From Pseudomonas knackmussii B13 (GTDB lineage: Bacteria > Pseudomonadota > Gammaproteobacteria > Pseudomonadales > Pseudomonadaceae), in assembly GCF_000689415.1 (NCBI RefSeq), contig NZ_HG322950.1:1674001-1738000 (forward strand): 64,000 bases of DNA, written 5' to 3'. A program made the translations under genes and the position numbers. Numbering within the stretch: position 1 is the first letter of the stretch; the number at the start of each line of letters is the position of its first letter. This document shows positions 1-7,686 of this stretch, in pieces. The notes below the pieces were generated by a model, which searched no databases, had not been told where the DNA came from, and saw nothing but the letters and a program-made list of their open reading frames with translations.

Positions 1-1
1 C

Positions 2-913
2 CGTGCGCTGTACAAGGCGCCGAAGACCAGGACGCCGCCGCCATGGTGGATCCGCAGCCTGCTGGTGCTGACCTGCACCGGGGTGTCCTTCGCCCACGGC
101 TCCAACGACGGGCAGAAGGGCATGGGCCTGATCATGCTGATCCTGATCGGCACCGTGCCCATGGCCTATGCGCTGAACCGCACCATCCCGGCGGACCAGA
201 CCACCCAGTTCGTGGTCCTCGCCGAGGCCACCCAGCAGTCGCTGCAGCGCAGCGCGCCCGGAGCCGCGCCGGCCGACCCGCGGCCGGTGCTGTCCGACTA
301 CATCCGTACCCACCAGGTGACTTCCGCGCTGCTGCCCTCGCTGGCCAGCCTGACCGGCAGCATCGGCAGCGAGGTGAAGAACTACGGCAGCCTGGCGCGA
401 GTGCCGGCCGAGGCGATGGCCAACGTGCGCAATGACATGTACCTCGCCTCCGAGGCGATCCGCCTGATCGACAAGGACAAGGTCGGCAACTTCGACGCCG
501 ACACCCAAGCGCGCCTGCTGGCCTTCAAGGGCAAGATCGACGACGCCACACGCTTCATCCCGCTGTGGGTGAAGGTCGCCGTGGCCATCGCCCTGGGCAT
601 GGGCACCATGGTCGGCTGGAAGCGCATCGTGGTGACGGTCGGCGAGAAGATCGGCAAGACCCACCTGACCTATGCCCAGGGTGCCTCGGCGGAAGTGGTG
701 GCGATGCTGACCATTGGCGCGGCGGACATGTACGGCCTTCCGGTGTCGACCACCCACGTGCTGTCCTCGGGCGTGGCCGGGACCATGGCGGCGAATGGCT
801 CCGGCCTGCAGATGCGCACCCTGCGCAACCTGCTGATGGCCTGGGTGCTGACCCTGCCGGCGGCGATGGTGCTGTCGGCCTCGTTGTACTGGCTGTTCAC
901 CCGGCTGTTCTGA
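2..913 (+). CDS. Inorganic phosphate transporter, Pit family (5' truncated by window edge)
   Basis: Inner-membrane low-affinity phosphate permease; only the C-terminal about 303 residues are present, because the reading frame is open from base 2. The segment after SFAHGSNDGQKGMG matches the conserved Pit signature. A long soluble loop follows (about residues 60-165 of the visible part). The final part contains the second repeat, with GASAEVVAMLTIG and GLPVSTTHVLSSGVAG, which is typical of Pit/PHO4 proteins. Substrate is inferred from the family. A strong terminator-like hairpin follows at 931-960. The 5' end and any partner gene lie outside the window. Confidence 0.9.
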   Translation, partial: RALYKAPKTRTPPPWWIRSLLVLTCTGVSFAHGSNDGQKGMGLIMLILIGTVPMAYALNRTIPADQTTQFVVLAEATQQSLQRSAPGAAPADPRPVLSDYIRTHQVTSALLPSLASLTGSIGSEVKNYGSLARVPAEAMANVRNDMYLASEAIRLIDKDKVGNFDADTQARLLAFKGKIDDATRFIPLWVKVAVAIALGMGTMVGWKRIVVTVGEKIGKTHLTYAQGASAEVVAMLTIGAADMYGLPVSTTHVLSSGVAGTMAANGSGLQMRTLRNLLMAWVLTLPAAMVLSASLYWLFTRLF

Positions 914-930
914 CGGCCGCCCGGTTTAGA

Positions 931-960
931 AACGCCGCCTTTGGGGCGGCGTTTTCGTTT
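931..960 (+). terminator. Rho-independent terminator after the Pit gene
   Basis: A perfect 9-bp stem, AACGCCGCC pairing with GGCGGCGTT around a 5-nt loop, is followed by a T-rich run. It lies 17 bases after the stop codon. Confidence 0.85.
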
Positions 961-963
961 GGG

Positions 964-987
964 TTTGCGAGCAAGCTCGCTCCTACG
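964..987. repeat. REP-like palindrome
   Basis: Contains GCGAGCAAGCTCGC (arms GCGAGC/GCTCGC) followed by TCCTACG, the usual REP-type palindrome scattered in Pseudomonas intergenic DNA. A partial related copy (TGTAGGTGCGCG) follows near 1004. Confidence 0.6.
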
Positions 988-1051
988 AAGTGCGAGTGTT
1001 TGTCTGTAGGTGCGCGCGCACCCGCAAGGCAGAATCTCCCCTTTTGTGTGC

Positions 1052-1106
1052 TTGATATATCGAACGAGCGGTGCGTATTTTGTACAGGTCGCACGTCCTG
1101 TGCGAC
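1052..1106 (+). promoter_or_regulatory. Candidate sigma-70 promoter and dyad operator for the glutamine synthetase homologue
   Basis: TTGATA (1052-1057) and TATTTT (1076-1081) are separated by 18 bases. Immediately downstream is a 7-bp dyad, GTCGCAC/GTGCGAC (1088-1094 and 1100-1106), near the expected transcription start, where a repressor could bind. The regulator is not known from the sequence. A PauR-like repressor would fit the polyamine gene family, but that is inference. Confidence 0.4.
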
Positions 1107-1129
1107 GCGTACTACAAGGATAAGAAGTC

Positions 1130-2470
1130 ATGACTAGCGAAGGACGCAGCCCGCTCGCCGAGCGCCTGGCTGGAGTCGAAGAGATCGAATGCGTCACCCC
1201 CGACCTCAACGGGGTGCCGCGCGGCAAAGTGATGACCGGCGAGGGCTTCCTCTCCGGGCGGCGCCTGCAACTGGCCCGTGGCGTTTTGCTGCAATGCATC
1301 ATGGGCGGCTACCCGCCGGCGCGCTTCTACGGCAGCGACGACGGCGACCTGGCGCTGGTCGCCGAGCCGACCCAGGTGCACCGCCTGCCCTGGAGCGACA
1401 GCCCGCGAGCCCTGGCGATCTGCGATGCGGTGGAACTCGACGGCAAGCCGTCCGGGCTGTCCAGCCGCGGCCTGCTCAAGCAGATGGTGGCGCGCTACGC
1501 CGCCCACGGCTGGAAGCCGGTCGTCGCCACCGAGCTGGAGTTCTTCGTCTTCGCCCCCAACCCCGATCCGCACGAGCCGTTCCAGCCGCCGCTGGGGCTC
1601 GATGGTCGGCGCGAGATGGGCCACTCGGCGTTCAGCGTGTCGTCCAACAATGGCCTGCGTCCGTTCTTCGAAGACGTCTATCGCTGCATGGCAGCTGTCG
1701 GCCTCGAGCGCGACACCTTCATGCACGAGATGGGCACCAGCCAGTTCGAGATCAACTTCCTGCATGGCGACCCGGTGCTGCTGGCCGACCAGACCTTCCT
1801 GTTCAAGCACCTGCTCAAGGAAGTGGCGCTCAAGCACGGGCTGATCGTGGTGTGCATGGCCAAGCCGCTGGCGCACACGCCGGGCAGTTCCATGCACATC
1901 CACCAGAGCGTGGTGGATGGGGAAGGGCGCAATATCTTCAGCGACGCCAATGGCGAAGCCACGCCGGCCTTCCGTCACTTCATCGGTGGCCAGCAGGCCT
2001 GCCTGGCCGACTTCACCCTGCTGTTCGCGCCCAACGTGAACTCCTTCCAGCGCCTCTGCCATCCCTACGCCTCGCCGAACAACGCCTGCTGGTCGCACGA
2101 CAACCGTGCCGCCGGCCTGCGCATCCCGGCCAGCCCGCCGGTGGCGCGGCGCGTGGAGAACCGCCTGCCGGGCGCCGACGCCAACCCTTACCTGGCCATT
2201 GCCGCGAGCCTCGCTGCCGGCCTGCACGGCATCGAGAACGAGCTGGAGCCCAGCGCGCCCATCCAGGGCGAGTTCCAGGTGCCCGACGAGCTGCTGCTGC
2301 CGTGCACCATGTACGACGCCTTGCAGCGCCTCAAACGCAGCGAACTGGCCCGGAAAGTGTTCGGTGCCGAGTTCGTCGACGGCTATGCGGCGACCAAGGA
2401 AATGGAGCTGCTGAGCTTCTTCGACGAAATCACCCCGTGGGAGCGTCGGGTCCTGGCTGCCCAGGCCTGA
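1130..2470 (+). CDS. Glutamine synthetase family protein, gamma-glutamylpolyamine synthetase type
   Basis: 446-residue cytoplasmic ATP-dependent ligase of the GlnA superfamily. The catalytic core shows the ATELEFFVF metal-site strand, GTSQFEINF, the GSSMHIHQS ATP/glutamate loop and the NNACWSHDNRAAGLRIP stretch. The C-terminal adenylylation segment of housekeeping GlnA is not seen. This fits PuuA/Pau-type enzymes, which gamma-glutamylate putrescine or other polyamines as the first step of their breakdown. From memory, P. aeruginosa PA3356 (PauA5) sits beside the same MFS, FlgZ, FlgN and FlgM genes, which supports this assignment. The exact amine substrate cannot be read from sequence. An AAGGA ribosome site precedes the ATG. 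Confidence 0.85.
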   Translation: MTSEGRSPLAERLAGVEEIECVTPDLNGVPRGKVMTGEGFLSGRRLQLARGVLLQCIMGGYPPARFYGSDDGDLALVAEPTQVHRLPWSDSPRALAICDAVELDGKPSGLSSRGLLKQMVARYAAHGWKPVVATELEFFVFAPNPDPHEPFQPPLGLDGRREMGHSAFSVSSNNGLRPFFEDVYRCMAAVGLERDTFMHEMGTSQFEINFLHGDPVLLADQTFLFKHLLKEVALKHGLIVVCMAKPLAHTPGSSMHIHQSVVDGEGRNIFSDANGEATPAFRHFIGGQQACLADFTLLFAPNVNSFQRLCHPYASPNNACWSHDNRAAGLRIPASPPVARRVENRLPGADANPYLAIAASLAAGLHGIENELEPSAPIQGEFQVPDELLLPCTMYDALQRLKRSELARKVFGAEFVDGYAATKEMELLSFFDEITPWERRVLAAQA

Positions 2471-2481
2471 TCCAGCAATCG

Positions 2482-2507
2482 CGGCGGCAAGGGCTTGCCG
2501 CCGTTTT
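2482..2507 (+). terminator. Terminator after the glutamine synthetase homologue
   Basis: 10-bp perfect stem, CGGCGGCAAG with CTTGCCGCCG, 2-nt loop, then TTTT. A second GC-rich hairpin followed by GCTTTT lies at 2588-2612, before the MFS gene. Confidence 0.8.
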
Positions 2508-2660
2508 ACCCGGCGACGACAGCTTCTGCTGCGTCGCCGTCAATGGACTCGACTCGCCGGTCACCAGGCTCTAGATTGGTAGCCCAACGCCCGCCTCGCC
2601 GCGGGCGCTTTTGTGCAGTAGGGCGGCCACTTGCCCGCCCATGATGGACCCGGAGGTCTG

Positions 2661-3971
2661 ATGCGGATTTTCACTGCCTTCCGTGCGCTTTATTTCGCCA
2701 CTATCGCCTTGCTCACCGGCTCCGGCCTGCTGAGTACCTACCTCGGATTACGCCTGGCGGCGGAGAAGGTCGACGGCCTCTGGATCGGCGCCATGATGGC
2801 GGCCTACTACGCCGGCCTCGTGCTCGGCGGCAAGATCGGCCACCGGCTGATCGCCCGGGTCGGGCACATCCGCGCCTACGGCGGTTGCGGCGGCCTGGTG
2901 GTTGCAGCCGTGCTGGGCATCGGCCTGACCCACTGGCCGGAGGGCTGGCTGGTCCTGCGCATGCTCATCGGCATGGGCATGATGTGCCAGTACATGGTCA
3001 TCGAGAGCTGGCTCAACGAGCAGGCCGAAGCCCGTCAGCGCGGCGCGGTATTCGCCGGCTACATGGTCGCTTCCTACCTGGGCCTGGTGGCCGGCCAGCT
3101 GATCCTGGTGCTGCACCCGGGGCTGGGCCCGGACATGCCGATGATGATCGCGCTGTCCTTCGCCCTGTCGCTGATCCCGGTGTCGATCACCCACAAGGTC
3201 CACCCGGCGCCCATGCGCCCGGCGCCGCTTGAGCCGCGCTTCTTCCTCAAGCGGGTGCCGCAGTCGCTGACCACGGTGCTGGTTTCCGGGTTGGTGATCG
3301 GTTCCTTCTACGGCCTGGCGCCGCTGTACGCCACCGACCAGGGCCTGAGCGTCGAGCAGATCGGCGTCTTCATGGGCGTGTGCATTTTCGCCGGCCTCTT
3401 GGTGCAGTGGCCGCTGGGCTGGCTTTCGGATCGTTACGACCGCGCCATGCTCATCCGCAATGCCGCGATCCTGCTGCTGATCTCCGCCTTGCCGCTGGCG
3501 ATTCTGCCGTCCTGGCCGATGGAGGCGATGCTGCCGATGGGCTTCGTCGTCTGCTTGGTGCAATTCACCCTGTATCCGCTGGCGGTGGCCTTCTCCAACG
3601 ACCACGTCGAGGGCGAGCGGCGGGTGTCGCTGACCGCCATGCTGCTGGTCACCTTCGGCGTCGGCGCCTGTATCGGCCCGCTGGTGGCCGGCGCGCTGAT
3701 GCGCGAGTTCGGGCCGAACATGCTCTATGCCTTCGCTGCGGCCTGCGCCTGCATCCTCATCCTGCGCGTGCATCCGGAGAAGGTCAGCGGCTTGCACCGG
3801 GTCGACGAGGCGCCGGTGAAGCACGTGCCGACGCCGGACAGCCTGGCCAGCTCGCCGCTGTCGGCGGCGCTCGACCCGCGCGTCTCCAACGCGGCGGTGG
3901 CAGAACAGATGAAGCCGACCGAAGCCAAGGCGCCGATGCCGGAAGCCGAAGAGGAAAGTCGCCCGGGCTAG
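2661..3971 (+). CDS. MFS transporter, YcaD-like
   Basis: 436-residue inner-membrane permease with about twelve hydrophobic segments and an MFS loop 2-3 signature (GGKIGHRLIARVGH). The body resembles YcaD/YfkF-type transporters (start MRIFTAFRALYFATIALLTG; MIESWLNE-like VIESWLNEQAEARQRG). The last about 60 residues form a soluble Pro/Ala/Glu-rich tail. The ATG at 2661 has GGAGG about 7 bases upstream. It follows the glutamine synthetase homologue but has a terminator between, so it is probably a separate unit. Substrate unknown. Confidence 0.85.
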   Translation: MRIFTAFRALYFATIALLTGSGLLSTYLGLRLAAEKVDGLWIGAMMAAYYAGLVLGGKIGHRLIARVGHIRAYGGCGGLVVAAVLGIGLTHWPEGWLVLRMLIGMGMMCQYMVIESWLNEQAEARQRGAVFAGYMVASYLGLVAGQLILVLHPGLGPDMPMMIALSFALSLIPVSITHKVHPAPMRPAPLEPRFFLKRVPQSLTTVLVSGLVIGSFYGLAPLYATDQGLSVEQIGVFMGVCIFAGLLVQWPLGWLSDRYDRAMLIRNAAILLLISALPLAILPSWPMEAMLPMGFVVCLVQFTLYPLAVAFSNDHVEGERRVSLTAMLLVTFGVGACIGPLVAGALMREFGPNMLYAFAAACACILILRVHPEKVSGLHRVDEAPVKHVPTPDSLASSPLSAALDPRVSNAAVAEQMKPTEAKAPMPEAEEESRPG

Positions 3972-3981
3972 GGCAGGGGAT

Positions 3982-4003
3982 GCGCCCGCCGAATGGCGGG
4001 CGC
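3982..4003. terminator. Bidirectional hairpin between MFS gene and flgZ
   Basis: 9-bp perfect stem, GCGCCCGCC/GGCGGGCGC, loop GAAT, in the 35-base gap between convergent genes. There is no clear T-run, so termination strength is uncertain. Confidence 0.55.
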
Positions 4004-4006
4004 CGA

Positions 4007-4756
4007 CTAGAACAGCTCGTCTTTCTCGAAGCGTCGCGCTTCGCGCTGCAGCTGGTAGACGAAGCGCTCGATGTGGCGCTGCTCCAGCCCGCTCATGCGG
4101 TGGAAGCGCAGGCCGGCGAAGCTCACGTCGGCCTTTTCGTCGAAGTGCACATGGCGCAGTTCGACTTCCACGGTGATGGCACCGAACGGCAGGCGTGCGA
4201 TGAAGCGATCGTAGACCTGGCCGGTCTGTAGGCGCTCGCTCACGTTGCCGCCGAAGCGCACCTTGCAGCCGGTGGCGGAGATATCCAGCAGCGTGCCGGT
4301 AACCGCTGCCTTGAGTTTCTGCCCACACAGCTCCACCGTTACCGGCTGACCCTGCTGGATCGCTGCGCGATAGGCGTTGCGGCGCTGGTGGTAGAGCATT
4401 TCCGCGGGGAACGGCAGCCAGTAGCAGCGCGAGCCGTCCAGTTCGCTGATCTGTGCGCCCTGCTTGCAATCCCAGGCGATACGCACGCCTTCGTGGAAAG
4501 CCTCGATGCGGAAGGCCTCGCCGTTCTGCATGTAGCGCTCGCCGTCATTGGGGATGAGCTCGTCCAGGGCGATGCGGTTGCGCTCGCGCTCGACGGCGAC
4601 GACGAAGCTCTGGAAGCGCTGGTTGCGCTCGGCGAAGGTGATGACCAGGGGATCGTGGCTTTCCATGAGGGTTCGCAGGTTGGCCTGAATCTCCACAGGT
4701 GCCTTGAGCATCTTCGGCGGTTGTGGGCCATTTTCCTCGGCGAACGGGCTCGACAC
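4007..4756 (-). CDS. flgZ: Flagellar brake protein FlgZ (YcgR-type PilZ c-di-GMP receptor)
   Basis: 249-residue cytoplasmic protein. An N-terminal YcgR domain (about 15-115) is followed by a PilZ domain with the c-di-GMP-binding motifs RRNAYR and DISATG. When c-di-GMP is high, proteins of this family act on the flagellar motor or stator to slow swimming. The start is GTG at 4756, chosen because homologous sequence begins at about this point (AEENGPQPPKMLKAPVEI); no in-frame ATG lies nearby upstream. It is the last gene of flgM-flgN-flgZ, 83 bases after flgN. Confidence 0.9.
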   Translation of the reverse strand: MSSPFAEENGPQPPKMLKAPVEIQANLRTLMESHDPLVITFAERNQRFQSFVVAVERERNRIALDELIPNDGERYMQNGEAFRIEAFHEGVRIAWDCKQGAQISELDGSRCYWLPFPAEMLYHQRRNAYRAAIQQGQPVTVELCGQKLKAAVTGTLLDISATGCKVRFGGNVSERLQTGQVYDRFIARLPFGAITVEVELRHVHFDEKADVSFAGLRFHRMSGLEQRHIERFVYQLQREARRFEKDELF

Positions 4757-4839
4757 GGTCCTTGGGTCTCCAATTGTGGTTGTTATGAGCTGCACGGGGC
4801 GACGGCATTGTGCCGTAACGCCGAGGCCGATACTAGAAC

Positions 4840-5307
4840 TCAGGCCTGGCTGAGAGGGCGCTGGCGATTGCCTTGGGTGGCGCTGCCGCGACGGTCGTAG
4901 AGACTGGGGGTTTCCTGGCCGCGCAGGATGTCCAGCAGACGGCCGGTGGCGTGCTGGTTGCTGCGGATGACCCGGCCGTTGCGCAGGTTCGCCTGCTTGC
5001 ATTGCTCCAGCAGTTCGCCCAGTTCGTCGCTGCGCGCGAGCGTATCGGCAGCCACGCTACCCAGCGCGGCGAGCTCGGCGAGCCCCTGGCGATCGCTGCT
5101 CACGCCGGCCTGTTGCAGCAGCTGGCTGCGCTGCCGGCCGTTGTTCTCCATCTGCTGCAGGAGCGGCAGCTTAGCGTCGAGCAAGCTCTGCAGGCGTTCG
5201 AGGTCGCGGGCCTCGAGGGCCTGGAGTTCGTCCTCGATGAGCTGCAGCAGCCGCTGGGCGGCGCCGATGTCCTCGGTCAACAGGTGGAGCAGGGGGGCGT
5301 TGGGCAT
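4840..5307 (-). CDS. flgN: Flagellar export chaperone FlgN
   Basis: 155-residue predominantly helical protein of the FlgN family. It is expected to bind the hook-filament junction proteins FlgK and FlgL in the cytoplasm and escort them to the export gate. It starts MPNAPLLHLLTEDIG, contains LLQLIEDELQALEARDLERLQ and ends in a basic, Gln-rich tail. It lies 52 bases after flgM, the usual flgM-flgN pairing, and is likely transcribed from the FliA promoter before flgM. Confidence 0.9.
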   Translation of the reverse strand: MPNAPLLHLLTEDIGAAQRLLQLIEDELQALEARDLERLQSLLDAKLPLLQQMENNGRQRSQLLQQAGVSSDRQGLAELAALGSVAADTLARSDELGELLEQCKQANLRNGRVIRSNQHATGRLLDILRGQETPSLYDRRGSATQGNRQRPLSQA

Positions 5308-5359
5308 CTCGGGCTCGGTACTTGGGCGTCCAAGGAGTTCCCGGCGCTGGCGCCAGGGC

Positions 5360-5677
5360 TCAGCGCTGGGATTCGAAGTCGAGCAGTTTGCCGGCGACTT
5401 TCTGGCTGTCGACCTTGTAGCTGCCATCGGCGATGGCCTGCTTCAGTCGCGCGACCTTTTCCGAGTCGACGACAGGTTGGTCTTTCAGCTGGTCGCTGGC
5501 TTTCTGCAGTTGCTGGGCAGTGCTGCTCAGCTGCACGGGTTCACCGCTGTTTTGGGCCGGGGTGCTGGCGGTCGGTTCGCTACCGGCGGCTTCGCTCGGG
5601 CCGCTTTTGGCCTTGCCGGTGCTGCCGGTACTGGCCGGAGCGCTGGCATTGTTCAGCCGGTTGAAGTCGATGACCAT
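5360..5677 (-). CDS. flgM: Anti-sigma-28 factor FlgM
   Basis: 105-residue small disordered protein that holds FliA inactive until the hook is complete and FlgM is exported. The N-terminus is MVIDFNRLNNASAP, and a low-complexity Ser/Thr/Ala/Gly region follows. The conserved FliA-binding C-terminal part includes VDSEKVARLKQAIADGSYKVD and VAGKLLDFE. The ATG at 5677 is downstream of a sigma-28 element, so FliA would drive its own inhibitor. Confidence 0.95.
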   Translation of the reverse strand: MVIDFNRLNNASAPASTGSTGKAKSGPSEAAGSEPTASTPAQNSGEPVQLSSTAQQLQKASDQLKDQPVVDSEKVARLKQAIADGSYKVDSQKVAGKLLDFESQR

Positions 5678-5715
5678 GGTATTTAGCCTCTGGGGGTTCA
5701 GGACGCTTGCCAAAG

Positions 5716-5742
5716 GTTTCGGCCGCCGCCGGGAAAACTTTA
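5716..5742 (-). promoter_or_regulatory. FliA (sigma-28) promoter of flgM
   Basis: On the minus strand TAAA (5742-5739) is followed by exactly 15 bases and GCCGAAAC (5723-5716). The consensus is TAAA-N15-GCCGATAA. The predicted start is about 32 bases before the flgM ATG. Confidence 0.7.
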
Positions 5743-5809
5743 GGGCGACTTTTTGTGCGTCTTCCCACAGTTTAGTGAAGGCTGGCGCGTCAGCGCCAGA
5801 CTTCCGTCA

Positions 5810-6568
5810 CTAGAGCGCTACCTGAACCGCTCCGGCCTCCACCACCTGGGCCTTGATGATGCGCTGCGAACTGAGGTTTCGCACGCGAATCTGCTCGCCG
5901 GGCACGCCATCGGCCAGGGCCTCGCCCTGCATGGCCACGGTGACCGAGCCGGTCAAGGCTCGAATCACCACCTGATCTCCTTTGTGAACGACTGCTGCCT
6001 GCTCCAGGAATACCGGGGCGAGCACCTGGTCGTTGGTGGTCGGACGCTTGAGCTTCTGCCCGACGGCGCGGTCCGGTTCGGTCAGGTAGCCCTGGCTGAG
6101 CTGACCGACGTCGCGCTCGACGACGCTGATGTCGCCCGGCTCGATGACGTGGTCGCGCTTGAGCGGCTGGGTGGTCACCACCACCTGGCGATAGAGGTGC
6201 ACGGTGGCTGGGATGTACACGGTCCACGGCGAACTGCCGTCGCAGCGCACCTGCACCGTCACCCGGCCGAGCGGCTGCGCCGGGCTTTCCAGCGACTGCG
6301 ACAGGTCCTTGTCGCATTGCGCCAGGCGCAGGCGCGGATCGAGGCGCGCCACTTCGATTTCGTAGCGTGCGTCGATGCCGCTGTTACGTAGATAATCTTC
6401 AACCTTGAACTCAAGAAACCCCTGGGTCGAGCCGATAAGGATTTCGGGAGCGGTGAAGTCCTCTGCCTGGGCCATGCCCAGTCCGAACAGGCCGGTCGCC
6501 CCCAGAACTCCGCAGAGTGTCCGGACGCGTTTTCGGGACTGTCGGAAAAATGTCGTTGACTGTTTCAT
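5810..6568 (-). CDS. flgA: P-ring assembly chaperone FlgA
   Basis: 252-residue periplasmic protein with a signal peptide (basic start, hydrophobic LCGVLGATGLFGLG, cleavage after AQA, about residue 35). The C-terminal SAF-like domain (PLKRDHVIEPGDIS ... NLSSQRIIKAQVVEAG) is typical of FlgA, which assists polymerisation of FlgI into the P ring. It is divergent from cheV. No Shine-Dalgarno sequence is visible before the ATG at 6568. The sigma-54 element at 6580-6595 predicts a transcript starting at or next to the first codon. Confidence 0.93.
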   Translation of the reverse strand: MKQSTTFFRQSRKRVRTLCGVLGATGLFGLGMAQAEDFTAPEILIGSTQGFLEFKVEDYLRNSGIDARYEIEVARLDPRLRLAQCDKDLSQSLESPAQPLGRVTVQVRCDGSSPWTVYIPATVHLYRQVVVTTQPLKRDHVIEPGDISVVERDVGQLSQGYLTEPDRAVGQKLKRPTTNDQVLAPVFLEQAAVVHKGDQVVIRALTGSVTVAMQGEALADGVPGEQIRVRNLSSQRIIKAQVVEAGAVQVAL

Positions 6569-6579
6569 GCAACGATCCA

Positions 6580-6595
6580 AGCAATGCTCGTGCCG
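6580..6595 (-). promoter_or_regulatory. Sigma-54 promoter of flgA
   Basis: Minus-strand CGGCACGAGCATTGCT matches the RpoN consensus (TGGCACG-N4-TTGCW) with GG and GC exactly 12 bases apart. The predicted +1 is 6569, one base before the flgA ATG. Confidence 0.8.
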
Positions 6596-6635
6596 CTTGG
6601 CGTGGAATCGCGCTGCGGCGGCAAATGGAGGCGCA

Positions 6636-7568
6636 ATGGCCGGAGTCATGGATTCGGTCAACCAGCGCACGCAGCTGGTTGGCCAGAATCGTCTCGAGTT
6701 ACTGCTGTTCCGGCTGGATGGCAGCCAGCTCTACGGTATCAACGTGTTCAAGGTGAAAGAGGTACTGCAGTGCCCGCGCCTGACCGTGATGCCCAAGTCC
6801 AGTCCGGTGGTGCGCGGTGTGGCGAACATCCGCGGCGGCACCATCCCGATCCTCGACCTGTCGCTGGCCACCGGCCGCCGCGGCTTGCGCGATATCGAAA
6901 ACAGTTTCGTGATCATCACCGAGTACAACACCAAGGTGCAGGGCTTCCTGGTGCACTCGGTGGAACGCATCGTCAACATGAACTGGGGCGAGATCCATCC
7001 GCCGCCCAAGGGCACCGGCCGCGATCATTACCTGACGGCGGTCACTCGTGTGGACAAGCAGCTGGTGGAAGTCATCGACGTGGAGAAGATCCTCGCCGAA
7101 GTCGCGCCGACCAGCGAGGAAATCTCCGAGGGCGTCGTGGATGCCGATACCCAGGCTCGCGCGATCAGCAAACGCGTGCTGGTGGTGGACGACTCCTCCG
7201 TGGCCCGCAAGCAGCTGGTGCGCTGCCTGGAAACTGTCGGTGTCGAAGTGCTGGCGCTCAATGACGGCCGCCAGGCGCTGGACTACCTTCAACAGATGCT
7301 GGATGCCGGCGGCAAGCCGGGCGAAGAACTGCTGATGGTGATTTCCGACATCGAAATGCCGGAGATGGACGGATACACGCTGACAGCAGAAATTCGCCAT
7401 GATCCGCGACTGCAGGATTTGCATATTCTCCTGCATACTTCGTTGTCGGGGGTGTTCAACCAGGCGATGGTCAGGAAGGTCGGCGCCGACGATTTCCTGG
7501 CCAAGTTCCGTCCGGACGACCTGGCGGCACGAGTAGCCGAACGGATTCGCGCGTTCGACGCACGTTGA
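6636..7568 (+). CDS. cheV: Chemotaxis coupling/response protein CheV
   Basis: 310 residues: an N-terminal CheW-like coupling domain (LLLFRLDGSQLYGINVFKVKEVL; VVRGVANIRGGTIPILDL) fused to a receiver domain with phospho-acceptor Asp in VISDIEMPEMDG. It couples chemoreceptors to CheA and may buffer phosphate. The ATG at 6636 has GGAGG four bases upstream; a second in-frame ATG is at 6648. It is divergent from flgA (67-base gap) and precedes cheR. No clear promoter element of its own is visible in the gap. Confidence 0.95.
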   Translation: MAGVMDSVNQRTQLVGQNRLELLLFRLDGSQLYGINVFKVKEVLQCPRLTVMPKSSPVVRGVANIRGGTIPILDLSLATGRRGLRDIENSFVIITEYNTKVQGFLVHSVERIVNMNWGEIHPPPKGTGRDHYLTAVTRVDKQLVEVIDVEKILAEVAPTSEEISEGVVDADTQARAISKRVLVVDDSSVARKQLVRCLETVGVEVLALNDGRQALDYLQQMLDAGGKPGEELLMVISDIEMPEMDGYTLTAEIRHDPRLQDLHILLHTSLSGVFNQAMVRKVGADDFLAKFRPDDLAARVAERIRAFDAR

Positions 7569-7686
7569 CACGGGGAACACCCGCAAGGTGACCACGGGCG
7601 GCCCCAGTGCCGTCCAAGGCCGGGGTCGACTCCGGCCTGCACGGTGCCGCAGTGGGCATCGGGCCAACACAAAGGGGCGTTCATAG

